IMG/VR virus record: IMGVR_UViG_3300012931_000009
Coordinates: 1 to 40,319 of that record
Source of the DNA: a virus
Length of the DNA: 40,319 nucleotides
Reading direction: 5' to 3' (one strand)
The translations under genes and the position numbers were made by a program. Below, piece after piece: positions 1-9,214 of this stretch (the stretch's first letter is position 1; the number at the start of each line of letters is the position of its first letter). The notes beneath the pieces were generated by a model that saw only the letters and a list, made by a program, of their open reading frames with translations, ran no database searches and was not told where the DNA came from.

Positions 1-123
1 CAGCATTACTTATTGTAATAGCATCAACAGGTACGATAGTTGTATTGGGTGTTGTTGCGATAGTTATTTTTGTACCTTGTGCGGTATCACTCCAAGCTTC
101 TGCTGCAAACATTTTTATATAAG
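1..123. repeat. Terminal direct repeat, left copy (circular assembly overlap)
   Basis: Bases 1-123 are identical to 40197-40319, from CAGCATTACTTATTG to ACATTTTTATATAAG. The reading frame of the tail-fibre gene runs through the overlap without a break, which fits a circular or circularly permuted genome of about 40,196 bp rather than a biological long terminal repeat. Confidence 0.95.
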
Positions 124-916
124 CCATAGCAGAAGATGAGAATGCAGTTGCGCCATAGCCTTGGCAACCAAAAGTAGCAATAATGTCATTATTAGCCAAT
201 GCAACAGGAGATGCATAAGTATTGCGTGCATGCTGACCAATAAATCGTGCGCCAGATGTTGCGCTTGTTACATAAGATGATGATGTAATAGTATTTGATC
301 CAGCTTGAGTAGCACTTTCAAGTGTTGTAGATGGAACAAAGCTTGATATGGAACTAGCTCCTATCACACTTGAAATCAAAGCACCTGTGCTTGGATTAAA
401 AGTCATTTTTGTGCTAGTTACTTTTGCAGGTAAAAATCCTGTATTTGCTGTAACCCAAACAGGAAACATCGTTGCATTTGTAGTTGTATCATCTGTAATT
501 CCAATATTTGTGGCATTCGCTACCGTTCCAGTAGTAGTTGCAAGTGTTCCGCTTGTTGGAAAAGTAACATTTGTTATCCCTGTATACGTCTGTGTAACAG
601 CAAAAGCACCTGATGTCGTAAATGATCCTGCTAGTGATATTGATACACCACCAATTTTAGAAACTGTGACAGCACCAGTATTAGCTAATGCAGCATCACC
701 TGACATTGCAACATCGGTTGCAACATTTGAAACATTACCTACAAAGAAATGAGCACTTGTTAAAGTTTTAGATGAAAATTGCGCTGAGAAATTAGCATAA
801 GTCATCGCAGCATCATTACCAACGCCATAAGGCGATTGCCCAAAGTACATTAAATCTGTACTAGCATTACTTGTAATAGGATTAGCTATAAAAATCTGAT
901 TAATATTCTTTGACAT
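1..916 (-). CDS. Tail fibre-like protein, N-terminal part (continues at 40196)
   Basis: This is the 5' part of a 477-residue gene that starts at 916 (MSKNINQIFIANPI, preceded by AAAAGGA) and leaves the window at base 1. It resumes in the same frame at 40196 and stops at 39679. The protein is rich in Thr, Ser, Ala and Gly with almost no charged residues, typical of β-structured phage fibres. Residues 100-128 (TTSGAFAV...TFPTSGTLATT) are repeated at 338-366, so the shaft contains a duplicated segment of about 29 residues. It sits among collar-domain and fibre genes at the end of the late operon. The role in host attachment is inferred from composition and position; the receptor is unknown. Confidence 0.75.
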   Translation of the reverse strand, partial: MSKNINQIFIANPITSNASTDLMYFGQSPYGVGNDAAMTYANFSAQFSSKTLTSAHFFVGNVSNVATDVAMSGDAALANTGAVTVSKIGGVSISLAGSFTTSGAFAVTQTYTGITNVTFPTSGTLATTTGTVANATNIGITDDTTTNATMFPVWVTANTGFLPAKVTSTKMTFNPSTGALISSVIGASSISSFVPSTTLESATQAGSNTITSSSYVTSATSGARFIGQHARNTYASPVALANNDIIATFGCQGYGATAFSSSAMAYIKMFAAEAWSDTAQGTKITIATTPNTTIVPVDAITISNA

Positions 917-931
917 GTCCGTATGTCCTTT

Positions 932-1123
932 TTAAAGCAAAAGTAATATAGTTCCGTCTAAAAGGCCAAATGGATCGCCTTCTAAAAGTAAAAATTCATT
1001 TCCTACAATGCCAGAACTATTTCCATCAACGTTTGTAAAAATGCTATCTACAGCAAAATCAAAATTAGTGTCTGTAGCAAAATTTAGAGCTAATCCCAAT
1101 GGCTCATCGTTACGAGTTAGCAT
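932..1123 (-). CDS. Small tail-region protein of unknown function
   Basis: About 63 residues (MLTRNDEPLGLALNF to GTILLLL), acidic and hydrophobic, ending in a leucine run. It overlaps the end of the upstream 122-residue gene by 14 bases, which suggests translational coupling. Longer starts at 1141 and 1159 are open, but none of the three has a clear Shine-Dalgarno site, so the start is uncertain. The ending resembles the FLLLE/FLLL tails of other short phage tail-region proteins, including the 60-residue gene at 6415. I do not recognise a family. Confidence 0.5.
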   Translation of the reverse strand: MLTRNDEPLGLALNFATDTNFDFAVDSIFTNVDGNSSGIVGNEFLLLEGDPFGLLDGTILLLL

Positions 1124-1478
1124 AAAGACCGACCCAAACATCAGCACTTGATGCTCCATTATTTAATATATTAATTGTATTAGCAGTGATTCCATCTGGT
1201 TTAAATGCTGGAATTAATCTTGCTCCAGGATTTAATTCTGATGTTGTCGCTGCAAAAGTTGCTCCAGCAGGTGCTGCGGCTGACCCATTTACCCTAACCC
1301 AGAGGTTGCTCCCTGGCTGATATGAAAATGCAACAATCCATGTGAGTGCATTAGTGGGTAATGTAATAGTTGCATTTCCACCGGATGCTAATGTTGCACT
1401 AAACATATTAGTTGATGGAGAAGGCGCATAAGAGTTATACCCTTGTACATCGCGAGCAAAATTAAGCTTAGTTGACAT
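1110..1478 (-). CDS. Small β-rich tail/virion protein
   Basis: 122 residues starting MSTKLNFARDVQGYN, with AAGGA nine bases before the ATG. The sequence alternates small and hydrophobic residues (for example NATITLPTNALTWIV and ADVWVGLYANS), as in β-sandwich phage tail proteins. It lies directly after the collar-domain tail gene and before the tail fibre in the leftward late operon, so an accessory tail or fibre-tip role is inferred. No catalytic motif is visible and no family is recognised with confidence. Confidence 0.6.
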   Translation of the reverse strand: MSTKLNFARDVQGYNSYAPSPSTNMFSATLASGGNATITLPTNALTWIVAFSYQPGSNLWVRVNGSAAAPAGATFAATTSELNPGARLIPAFKPDGITANTINILNNGASSADVWVGLYANS

Positions 1479-1490
1479 AAAATTATATCC

Positions 1491-3128
1491 TTATAATTTC
1501 ATAAATACGTTGTAATGTACGACAGGATCGACAATGTTAAATGCTGTTCCGCTTCCGCCTAACGGTACAGTTACAAAGAATTGCCCTAATGAATTGTCTC
1601 CATTTCCTGCTCCTACTGAACCACCTGTTCCACCATCTGTTGATATATTATTTCCTGTAGATGTTAAATTAACATTAGGTAATTCAGCTTGTGATAATGT
1701 ATGTGTATCAGTGCCTCCTGTTTCACCTAGCGTCCATGTTTTAACACTTCCTGAACTTGCAAGTCCTATAGATGCTAGTGAACGACCGAGAGTTTTGGTT
1801 AATGATATTTTTCTGTTTGCATTCCAATCTGCAATTGCAGAAATACCATAAGCGACAGGGGCTCCCGCACTTGTAAACATAGGAGCATTTGTTGCTCCTA
1901 CATTAGTCCAAATCATAGAAAATAATGGCCATGTATCTATATTAGCTCGCGTTGAATTAGAGGAAGCATTTCCTATTGTTCCATCATTCATTGCTACCCA
2001 CCCATAAGGCGAGTATGTATTTATAGACGTTCTAATATCACCTGTACGCGGTGAATCAATCGTTCCGCTAACAACTTCATACGTTTGTAAATCATTAATT
2101 GGAACAACATTGCTTAAGTAAATAGAGGGTTTTGCAATATTCATACTGTAATTAACAGATTTAGGAAGTTCTATTTGCAAAAACCATCCATCATCCCCAG
2201 GGCCACCAGGAGGCAAGGTTGCTGTTGGAAATGGAAATGTAAATACAGTCCTTATCCATTTCCCATCAACAGGGTTAATAGTCCCTATTGTAGTTGTAGC
2301 AGGAGATGTGACGCCTGTTCCTAAAAATTGAAATAAATTTAATTTCAAAGTGTTATTAGGCGTACCAGTGACATTTTCAGTCCATATACTTACTGATGCA
2401 TTCGTATAACCACTTAGATTTCCCACATGCAAACAAATAGGAATCTGAATATATTTTGAAGTTTCTGACGTTCCTGTATTGCCACATGCAACATTCATAT
2501 AGAACTCAGGATTGCCATCGTTTGTTGCAGATGGGAATGTGTTTGCATTTGTAAAAGGTGTAAATGTAATAGTATCCGTTGCGCCAGTTGCATTTTTAGT
2601 AAAGGTCATATCAGACATATTGTCTATAAAACCATCATGCTGGCTTGGACATATTTTTGTATTTAGAGTATTAGTTAGCGTTAAACTTCCTGCATTTCGC
2701 CAAAATACATTGTTAGTGACTAAATTTGTAAGAGTTGATAAAAATGAATTAGTCGATCCAGGGTTTGAGACAAACGGGAAATTTTGTCGGGTAAATTGCC
2801 GTTGGCCATTTGAATTGTCTACAGTGACATAATAGGGCTGAAAGGTCGAGTTATCCAATTCGCTATAGGGATACCAGAAAGGGATAGTATCGTTCCCATT
2901 AGCGTCTGTAATCGTTCCAGCAGCGCTTAAAACTAATGGGTTCGGTAGTTGAGTATAGGTATAATTTCCTGCTGTACCTGTCTGGTAATACCAGTTTTTG
3001 AGCGTAGTTCGGCTATTATCTTGATAGCATGTGATAACGCCGTTTGACATTGCCGCATCTGTGGCATTGTCTGAAAAGTAATCTTGGAGGATGGGCGCGG
3101 CTATAAGCAGCGCTGTATTGATAGCCAT
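1491..3128 (-). CDS. Tail protein with C-terminal phage tail collar domain
   Basis: 545 residues. The N-terminal 130 residues (MAINTALLIAAPILQDYF, then CYQDNSRTTLKNWYYQ) resemble the virion-anchoring part of podovirus fibres. The C-terminal 190 residues carry the tail-collar pattern: YGWVAMNDGTIG, WPLFSMIW, LGRSLAS, LGETGGTDTHTLSQAELP, and the terminal VHYNVFMKL. Collar domains occur near the distal end of many phage fibres and are known from T4 short-tail-fibre relatives. RBS AAAGGAG precedes the ATG. It is the first gene of the tail-fibre cluster, transcribed leftward after the ejection-protein genes. The recognition target is not inferable. Confidence 0.8.
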   Translation of the reverse strand: MAINTALLIAAPILQDYFSDNATDAAMSNGVITCYQDNSRTTLKNWYYQTGTAGNYTYTQLPNPLVLSAAGTITDANGNDTIPFWYPYSELDNSTFQPYYVTVDNSNGQRQFTRQNFPFVSNPGSTNSFLSTLTNLVTNNVFWRNAGSLTLTNTLNTKICPSQHDGFIDNMSDMTFTKNATGATDTITFTPFTNANTFPSATNDGNPEFYMNVACGNTGTSETSKYIQIPICLHVGNLSGYTNASVSIWTENVTGTPNNTLKLNLFQFLGTGVTSPATTTIGTINPVDGKWIRTVFTFPFPTATLPPGGPGDDGWFLQIELPKSVNYSMNIAKPSIYLSNVVPINDLQTYEVVSGTIDSPRTGDIRTSINTYSPYGWVAMNDGTIGNASSNSTRANIDTWPLFSMIWTNVGATNAPMFTSAGAPVAYGISAIADWNANRKISLTKTLGRSLASIGLASSGSVKTWTLGETGGTDTHTLSQAELPNVNLTSTGNNISTDGGTGGSVGAGNGDNSLGQFFVTVPLGGSGTAFNIVDPVVHYNVFMKL

Positions 3129-3159
3129 TCCTTTGGCTCCTTTTATATAAGCAATATCC

Positions 3160-4578
3160 TTATTGCTGTCCGTACATATTGTACCCTACTGCTCCTCGTC
3201 CTGCACCTTGTAAGGCGAGACGTATATTATTTAAGTAAGACTTTAACATAGGATTTTGAGCCTGCCTTAACAAAGTAGGCTCGGTATATTTTCCAAAAAT
3301 ACCACCAGCTCCAATTCCTGCTAATGTCGCTAACATTGGATCAACATTATGACCCATTAAAGATCCTAATGTAGGATTGACTGCATGGCCTAAAAGAGCG
3401 CCTACGGTCATAGGTATGCCATATTGAGCAAGCTGACCTTTATTAAGGGCATCTTGCATATTTTGATTAAATCCAACTAAAGGATGATTGCTTGGCTCTA
3501 ATGCTTTCCCTGAATTTTCTACAATAGGAGCGTTTTTTAATCCTTTCGCTAACGCATTAGGATCACGTTCTTTGATAGGATTTTTATGCTCAGCAATATC
3601 TCTAAGTTCATCAGTAGATACATAAGGGTAATATTTATCTCTCATAATATCACTACCTTTTTTGTAATCTTCTAAGGCCTTTGGATCTTGTTTTAAAAAT
3701 CCTGCTATTTTATTTTTTATTCCTTCTCTCCATTGACCAAGATCAGGTTGTGCTCCCATTGCTGATTGAAAATTATGCAAATTTCCCAATGTAGGATCTG
3801 CAACGAAATCGTTATAAGCTTTTTTTGTTGGCGCATTAAAGTAAGCTCTATCTTCCTTTGAAAACTCTAGATATTTTTTAGGAGTAGGAGTTACATTATT
3901 ATCAAAATATTTCCTTGCGGGCTGATAGTAAGGATCAGCTTCTGCCTTTCCTGCTTGTGCTAAATTCCGGATTTGTTCTGCTATTTTCCCAGCATATTCT
4001 CTAGGATTAACCATTTCTGCTAATTTAGAAACACCTTTAAATGGAGCAGATAATAATTCTAAGCCACCTTGAGTAGCACCATATTCCTTGGCACCTTCTC
4101 CAGCATTTTGATTTGTTAAAGCGCCCCATCCTGTTTGCCCTGCTATACGACTCAGCGCTTGAGGAATAAAACCACCTATTTTTGCCTCGGGTATAGCAAA
4201 AGAAGGTAAATTTTTACCTATGCTATGCTCCACATTTTCAATATCAGTAGGCTGTTGTCCCATGGCAATTTGCGGCAAATTAGCAATGATATTTTGTTGA
4301 GCTGGATCTTTTGAAACTAAAGACATTAAGCCACTTGCCACATTTAAAGTAGGTGGAATTCCAGCTTTTGGCATATAATTTGATATTTGTTGTAAAATGC
4401 TGTTTTGTGGCGTATTAGAAATATTTTGTGATTGATTCAATTGTGACAAAATATTAGGATCAGCAACAGCTTTATATTTACTCATATCAATAGATGTTTT
4501 TGATGCGAGCTGTTGCTGATTTCCTTCCAATTCAGCAATCAAGCTTGGATCAGTAACAGCAGCACCATATCTAGCCAT
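3160..4578 (-). CDS. Internal virion / DNA-ejection protein candidate (472 aa)
   Basis: 472 residues starting MARYGAAVTDPSLIAELEG, with RBS AGGAGA six bases upstream. It is rich in Ala, Gln, Asn and Lys. A short repeat near the N-terminus (VTDPSLIAELEGNQQQ / VADPNILSQLNQSQ) is visible, and a Gly/Ala-rich hydrophobic stretch around residues 385-440 (PMTVGALLGHAVNPTLGSL, ATLAGIGAGGIFGKY) could insert in membrane. It is the last of three consecutive genes (218, 377, 472 aa) between the tail-needle region and the fibres, the place where P22-like phages encode gp7, gp20 and gp16. Assignment as an ejected internal protein rests on position and composition, not on a motif. Confidence 0.6.
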   Translation of the reverse strand: MARYGAAVTDPSLIAELEGNQQQLASKTSIDMSKYKAVADPNILSQLNQSQNISNTPQNSILQQISNYMPKAGIPPTLNVASGLMSLVSKDPAQQNIIANLPQIAMGQQPTDIENVEHSIGKNLPSFAIPEAKIGGFIPQALSRIAGQTGWGALTNQNAGEGAKEYGATQGGLELLSAPFKGVSKLAEMVNPREYAGKIAEQIRNLAQAGKAEADPYYQPARKYFDNNVTPTPKKYLEFSKEDRAYFNAPTKKAYNDFVADPTLGNLHNFQSAMGAQPDLGQWREGIKNKIAGFLKQDPKALEDYKKGSDIMRDKYYPYVSTDELRDIAEHKNPIKERDPNALAKGLKNAPIVENSGKALEPSNHPLVGFNQNMQDALNKGQLAQYGIPMTVGALLGHAVNPTLGSLMGHNVDPMLATLAGIGAGGIFGKYTEPTLLRQAQNPMLKSYLNNIRLALQGAGRGAVGYNMYGQQ

Positions 4579-4579
4579 A

Positions 4580-5713
4580 TTATTCTCCTAAATAGGCGTA
4601 CCATTTATCGCCAATCTTATCAAAAATAGCACCATTAATATTCTTGGTATCTTGCGTGCCAGGACGTAATTTTTTAGTTGGTTTCATTGGTTTTTTCATT
4701 TCATTAGAAATAGCGTTACTTGGGCCATAAATATTTTTCGATTCAGGATTAACATTATAACTACTTCCTGCATTCATGGCTTTTTTAGCGTTTTTTTCAG
4801 CAATGTCCAAATCTTCTAAAAATTTATCTCGACGCTGTGTAAAAGATTTCCATGTATCATTAGGCCTTAATTCAAGCATTTCCATATGCTTTTCATAGCC
4901 TTCTTTAGAATTAGTTGTTGGAAAAACTTTTTGAGCCAATACGCCTAGTCTGCTTTTTTCAGTCTCAAAATTATTCCATCTTCCTGCAAGATCAGGATCT
5001 TCACTTAATATTTTACTAATGGGTTTAGCTCCTATTCTTTCTGAAATGGCAGAAGCACCCGATCTAAATCTATTTAAAGCAGAACCTTTAGGAGTCGTGA
5101 ACTCATATCCTTGATCAAAATAAGCTGGAATCATTTCTTTTAAATTAGCAATAGAGTTAGCTGTTGTTTGAGCATCTGATACAGTTCCCATTGCAGGAGT
5201 CGTAAGAGCCTCTCCTCCTACATTAGAAGTAATTCCTGGAGGATTTAATTGTTGATGCGTAGCAGCTAATGCTTTTTGAGCAGCAGATTGTTGTATATTT
5301 CCATGCGGTAATCCAGGCTCTTGTGAATCGTTTCCAATAGTAGACGGATTATTTCCTACTCCTCCGCCTCCACCTGTAGATCCTAAGTTTGATGTATTAG
5401 TAGATCCCACACCACCAGTCATTCCCCCTGAAATACCTCCAGAAGAAATACCGCCATTTTGAGATAGCAATTGTTGAATAGCATTCATAATGCCTTGGCC
5501 TTGATCTCCCATCATAGCCATTGCAACAGGATTTGAGGCAATTCTAGCAAGAGGCTCAAATTCTTTGCTAAAAATATTTGCCTGTGTTGTTTGTGGCGCA
5601 TATCTTGCTGATACAGCAGACTGATAATTTCTTAAAGCATTAGATATAAGATTAGCATAAGGGCTAACTTGCTCTGGTGTTCCAGGTTGATATTGCAGGA
5701 CTGGGATAGGCAT
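4580..5713 (-). CDS. Internal virion / DNA-ejection protein candidate (377 aa)
   Basis: 377 residues starting MPIPVLQYQPGTPEQVSPYA, with AGGAGA upstream. The first 75 residues (NLISNALRNYQSAVSARYAP...FSKEFEPLARIASNPVA) look helical. A low-complexity Gly/Ser/Asn segment around residues 90-130 (GGISSGGISGGMTGGVG) follows, then a Lys-rich helical C-terminal half. A flexible glycine linker between helical parts fits a protein that must unfold during ejection. It is separated from the 472-residue gene by only one base, so the two are co-translated. Role inferred from P22-like gene order. Confidence 0.6.
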   Translation of the reverse strand: MPIPVLQYQPGTPEQVSPYANLISNALRNYQSAVSARYAPQTTQANIFSKEFEPLARIASNPVAMAMMGDQGQGIMNAIQQLLSQNGGISSGGISGGMTGGVGSTNTSNLGSTGGGGGVGNNPSTIGNDSQEPGLPHGNIQQSAAQKALAATHQQLNPPGITSNVGGEALTTPAMGTVSDAQTTANSIANLKEMIPAYFDQGYEFTTPKGSALNRFRSGASAISERIGAKPISKILSEDPDLAGRWNNFETEKSRLGVLAQKVFPTTNSKEGYEKHMEMLELRPNDTWKSFTQRRDKFLEDLDIAEKNAKKAMNAGSSYNVNPESKNIYGPSNAISNEMKKPMKPTKKLRPGTQDTKNINGAIFDKIGDKWYAYLGE

Positions 5714-5725
5714 ATTAATTATCTC

Positions 5726-6382
5726 CTATAGAAAGGCCGCTAATGTAGAAGCCCCACCAAATACATTATTTAATGCTTGATTTTGAGCCATATTTTGTTG
5801 TTGTTCGCCAGTAAATGCTAATTGAGCTTTTTGAGCCAAAATATTTGCAATTTGATCAGAAAGATCTTTAGATGCAATTTGACCTTGATGGAATATGTCT
5901 TGCGTTCCAGTTAATCCTGTTCCATATAATTCTGTAGCTGGTTTTAACCAATTGTAATATTCCTGATTCCCAAGATTTGTTGCAAGCGCCATGTTCTCAA
6001 ATTCATGCTCAGGTGAGCCAGCCATACCACCAGCAGCAGCCGCATGTCCTGCGCCTTGCAATGCTTGTTGTAATGCAAATTTAAAGCCAGGAGATTGTTG
6101 AAAATTTTGACCTATCTGATTAAGTTTGCCACCTGGGTTTGCCAGTAAGTTTTTAAATTCAGGTTGGATAGTCCCTAAAGCATTTTGACCAGCATTAACA
6201 TAGGGTTGATAGTAAGGACTGATTTGTCCAGGAATATTGTTTAAATAAGGCATAGCAACATCGGCAGGATTTTTATTATTTTGCATCATGCCAAATAAAC
6301 CAGCGCCAATTCCACCCGCGCCAGCAGCTTTACCAAAGTTGGAAGCATTTCCATATTGTCCAATAAAATCGCCGAAATCCAT
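5726..6382 (-). CDS. DNA transfer / ejection protein (P22 gp7-like position)
   Basis: 218 residues. The N-terminus (GKAAGAGGIGAGLFGMM) is a Gly/Ala-rich hydrophobic segment. It is followed by SPYYQPYVNAGQNALG, SPGFKFALQQALQGAGHAAA and Gln/Ala-rich helices. This arrangement (Gly-rich helix, YxPYxxAG, SPGY/FxFxLxQ) is common in small podovirus internal proteins annotated as DNA transfer proteins. It begins the three-gene ejection block, with RBS AAAAGGA upstream. Such proteins are packaged in the capsid and enter the host envelope with the DNA. Confidence 0.65.
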   Translation of the reverse strand: MDFGDFIGQYGNASNFGKAAGAGGIGAGLFGMMQNNKNPADVAMPYLNNIPGQISPYYQPYVNAGQNALGTIQPEFKNLLANPGGKLNQIGQNFQQSPGFKFALQQALQGAGHAAAAGGMAGSPEHEFENMALATNLGNQEYYNWLKPATELYGTGLTGTQDIFHQGQIASKDLSDQIANILAQKAQLAFTGEQQQNMAQNQALNNVFGGASTLAAFL

Positions 6383-6414
6383 GACTAAATCCTTTTAGTC
6401 TAAAGTTAAAAACA

Positions 6415-6597
6415 TTATAACAGTAAAAATGAGCTTCCACCAATGACACTAGTCCATACTGCTTGCGGGGCAGGCGTTCCATTTGCAGATCCTGCGGTTG
6501 TGCAAATATAGAGGATTGAATTAGTAGTGTCATAGCATAAATAATTTAATCCACCGCCTACATTGCCATTAGGATTTCCTGCATAGGTAGTCATCAT
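6415..6597 (-). CDS. Small virion-region protein
   Basis: 60 residues (MMTTYAGNPNGNVGGG to GGSSFLLL). The stop of the upstream gene and this start overlap as ATGA, with GGTGGA just before, so it is coupled to the 128-residue gene. The middle (YLCYDTTNSILYICTTAG...AVWTSV) has the look of a short repeat found in phage proteins that bind fibres or carbohydrate. An upstream start at 6609 lacks an RBS. Function unknown. Confidence 0.6.
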   Translation of the reverse strand: MMTTYAGNPNGNVGGGLNYLCYDTTNSILYICTTAGSANGTPAPQAVWTSVIGGSSFLLL

Positions 6598-6980
6598 AAT
6601 ATCCACCATCCTGCTGTCGATACATTAGGAGGAGTTGATGCATCATATGTAATAGAGAACACATTAGCTGCTCTATTCGTTGAATCAAAGACCATAGCGC
6701 CGCTTATATCAGGCAAGAATAGCTGAGTACCCCCTGACTGGTTCTGAGGCAATGGCGAGCCTATATATGGCGCATAAAGAGCTGCGATAGAAGCCATCTC
6801 AGAAGCCGTTAGCAAAGGCAGTCGTAACCCTTCATTACTAAAGTTCTTCTGTAACCCTTGAAACAACGAACTAAATGCCAGCATCCAAGGCTGCGTAAAA
6901 TTACCCAACTTATCCACAGAATGAGTATCTCGTGGAATATCAGGAAATATCGCTTGTGGTATACTGGTTTGTGTCGTCAT
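6594..6980 (-). CDS. Small tail-region structural protein
   Basis: 128 residues from MTTQTSIPQAIFPDIP. I chose the internal ATG at 6980 because it overlaps the stop of the gp10-like gene as ATGA; the longer open frame to 7031 lies inside that gene. The C-terminal part (GAMVFDSTNRAANVFSITYD...TAGWWIL) resembles short β-structured phage tail accessory proteins. It is coupled at both ends. Probably a tail or needle accessory protein by position. Confidence 0.6.
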   Translation of the reverse strand: MTTQTSIPQAIFPDIPRDTHSVDKLGNFTQPWMLAFSSLFQGLQKNFSNEGLRLPLLTASEMASIAALYAPYIGSPLPQNQSGGTQLFLPDISGAMVFDSTNRAANVFSITYDASTPPNVSTAGWWIL

Positions 6981-8716
6981 TGTCTTGCATTCACTATGCC
7001 ATTTGTTGCAACAAAGCGTCCTAATCCCCAAAACTTAAATTGAGGTACAACATCATTTCCTATGCCACATTGCCACCAGCGTAGAGCATTCTTTCTCAAT
7101 CCTATAGGGTTTAACACATAAGGCATATCATGCCCAAATGTAGCGCCTCCATCATAGGACAAGGATAAATCGACTCTAGGCAATGATAATGATCCAAATC
7201 CTGTATTTTGATTTTCCTGAAACTTAATAAAATTAAAATCATCAAAATCGAAATCTTGAGCAATTAGAACATTAAGGCCATCTTGAGTTTCTATAAAGTT
7301 TCCATCTTGAGTGACTAAAAACCCATCGCTTCCCTGCGTAATGACGAACTTAAAATCTTGGGTTAACCATAAGGCATCACCACCTAATGTTTGCTGCTGA
7401 TAGTTAGTTTCACCTGATTCAATCGTAAATCCAATATCATTAATGATTCTGTATTCCTGTGATGGAAGCCTAATATTTTTGCAAATACGAAACCTTGGTA
7501 TTTCATTTAATATAGGATTTCCAGAAGAATCATTTTGCGTACTGTAATCAGTGTAAATAGTATCAAATGCAAATAAACTTCCGAAGTTCTTGCTAACAAA
7601 ATAGTATTGGTTATTAAAGAACGCTACTTGTGCAGCAATGAAATAGTTAAGATTTTCATCAGATGCATGGAAAAACCGCTTAGTATTAAAATCATAGAAC
7701 AATGACAAATTGTCTGTATAGAAATTAATATGATAAATTAAGTGTCCGTCTTGTCTATATAAAAAACCTTGTGAATCTTGCGGGTCAGTTAATTGGGACA
7801 TTAAGTAATCAATACCATCTGTCGTTATTTTTTCAATCGTACAGCCATCAGTTGAATAAACAATGATTGGGCCGCTTTTCTCATTTTGCGCAAGCCATAC
7901 GACAATGCTGTCCATAGATGCAATGGTAGCAGGGTTTAAGCAACCATAATCAATATTATATTGATTATTGCGTTGATACGGAAATAATTGCGCGCCCGTA
8001 TCAAACCATGGCTCAGAGACAACCGACCCAATCACGAGTATAGCATTGCCTTTAGATGGGAATCTAACGACTGCTTGAATAGTGTCAGGCTTCGTTTGTA
8101 TCAAGCCGATACTTGCAGCGTTATTAAGCCATGTAAGGCCATCATTTTGCCCAGATAGCCGCCATGTGTTTGTTGCGGGCGGTGAATAGAAATTATCTTG
8201 CTTTGCTGCGCACAGAAAGTAGGTATCATGAAATGTTATATATCCAGGCGTAAATTGCAGACCTGTAACAACCCTAAAAGTTGGAGACAAAGATGGATCA
8301 TATAAATATAAGTTTACACCATCAGATAGCAAAATCTGAGGTTTATTGTTTTCTGCAATATAGACAACGCCAGTATTAGTTTGTAGTGGTACGCCACCAT
8401 TAATTAACACAGCAGATGAATCGAACGTACGTGTTAGATTCTGATCAAAGAATAAATTAACGAGATAGACGTTTGAATCAATGACTACAACTAATCTGTT
8501 TAGTTTAGAGCTAGCATAACAAGCACGCCCTACAAATCCGTTTGCAAACATGGAAGATGATACAGCGATCTGATAACCGGCATAAGGAACTAACCAGTTG
8601 TCCGACATAAACATGTTGTAAGTCTTTTGAATGCTGATCTTCGGATAACGGCCAAACGTAGAGCTACCCACAATGTCTATGGGAACCTCTTTAAAATTTT
8701 GGCCTCTTGTGATCAT
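6977..8716 (-). CDS. P22 gp10-like tail accessory / packaged-DNA stabilisation protein
   Basis: 579 residues. The N-terminus (VPIDIVGSSTFGRYPKIS, then TYNMFMSDNWLVPYAGYQ) is the signature opening of the P22 gp10 family, which forms a ring under the portal/gp4 and plugs the packaged genome. Repeated β-propeller-like segments follow (LNRLVVVIDSNVYLVN, FHDTYFLCAA, FNNQYYFVSKNFGSLFAF). The length is somewhat above the roughly 470 residues of P22 gp10. The C-terminal 130 residues carry three near-repeats (DFKFVITQGSDGFLVTQDG, GNFIETQDG, LNVLIAQDFD) not expected in the minimal family. It lies downstream of the gp4-like adaptor, as in P22, but an inserted two-gene unit separates them. Confidence 0.8.
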   Translation of the reverse strand: MITRGQNFKEVPIDIVGSSTFGRYPKISIQKTYNMFMSDNWLVPYAGYQIAVSSSMFANGFVGRACYASSKLNRLVVVIDSNVYLVNLFFDQNLTRTFDSSAVLINGGVPLQTNTGVVYIAENNKPQILLSDGVNLYLYDPSLSPTFRVVTGLQFTPGYITFHDTYFLCAAKQDNFYSPPATNTWRLSGQNDGLTWLNNAASIGLIQTKPDTIQAVVRFPSKGNAILVIGSVVSEPWFDTGAQLFPYQRNNQYNIDYGCLNPATIASMDSIVVWLAQNEKSGPIIVYSTDGCTIEKITTDGIDYLMSQLTDPQDSQGFLYRQDGHLIYHINFYTDNLSLFYDFNTKRFFHASDENLNYFIAAQVAFFNNQYYFVSKNFGSLFAFDTIYTDYSTQNDSSGNPILNEIPRFRICKNIRLPSQEYRIINDIGFTIESGETNYQQQTLGGDALWLTQDFKFVITQGSDGFLVTQDGNFIETQDGLNVLIAQDFDFDDFNFIKFQENQNTGFGSLSLPRVDLSLSYDGGATFGHDMPYVLNPIGLRKNALRWWQCGIGNDVVPQFKFWGLGRFVATNGIVNARQ

Positions 8717-8747
8717 GGTGCCTTCCTTGGCGGTCTTTATAACTTAT

Positions 8748-8981
8748 TTAATTTTTACCAAAATAGTACCCTATTACTAGTGTCGATATCGGCGGCAATA
8801 TTGTTTTACATGATTCAAATATATGTATTTCTGGCTTAAACATATCAGCTATTCCACCAAAAACAAATAAAATCGATAATGTAAATAATATTAATTTAGC
8901 AAATACTAACAGGTCTTTTGGAGTAATATTATCTGTAATAATTGGTTTGTCTTTTCCAATAAAATCTTTTTCATGATTCAT
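8748..8981 (-). CDS. Small two-TM membrane protein of an inserted gene pair
   Basis: 77 residues with two hydrophobic segments: about 24-44 (LLVFAKLILFTLSILFVFGGIA) and about 60-75 (TILPPISTLVIGYYFG). It overlaps the stop of the upstream RHH gene by four bases (ATGA). The C-terminal YYFG resembles the end of the holin-like protein at 23682 (SYYFGSTN). It could be an accessory holin, an exclusion factor or an effector controlled by the RHH protein. No family is identified with certainty. The pair is wedged between gp4-like and gp10-like genes that are neighbours in P22. Confidence 0.7.
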   Translation of the reverse strand: MNHEKDFIGKDKPIITDNITPKDLLVFAKLILFTLSILFVFGGIADMFKPEIHIFESCKTILPPISTLVIGYYFGKN

Positions 8982-9214
8982 TGGAAAACTCCATTGATCC
9001 CAGATATCAAAATTTGGCGCTGATTACCTTTTTTATCTTCAATGATAATCCTATCGCCTTTTTTAATAGCACCAATAACTGTATCGCTAATATCAACGGT
9101 TCTTCTTAGCATATCCGAAAAACTTGCAGCATGAACAAGTTCCTTCAATTTTTCTACTTGCTCTACTGTATGTTTTTTCATTCGCACTGTTGTAACAATT
9201 GTTTCATCTGACAT
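8978..9214 (-). CDS. Ribbon-helix-helix-type regulator of an inserted gene pair
   Basis: 78 residues. I chose the ATG at 9214 (MSDETIVTTVRM) because AGGAG is seven bases upstream; the ATG at 9220 is too close to it. An N-terminal strand (TIVTTVRMKKH) followed by two helices (TVEQVEKLKELVHA, SFSDMLRRTVDISDTVIGAI) fits an RHH/Arc-like DNA-binding fold. A β-rich tail (GDRIIIEDKKGNQRQILI) follows. The gene has its own σ70-like promoter with an inverted repeat over the -10, which fits autoregulation. It is coupled to the downstream membrane-protein gene. Confidence 0.7.
   Translation of the reverse strand: MSDETIVTTVRMKKHTVEQVEKLKELVHAASFSDMLRRTVDISDTVIGAIKKGDRIIIEDKKGNQRQILISGINGVFQ

Noticed and set aside
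348-752. 134-codon rightward frame at the left end
   Set aside because: It is antisense to the tail fibre and is low-complexity Val/Ala/Thr, as expected from reverse reading of Thr/Ala-rich codons.
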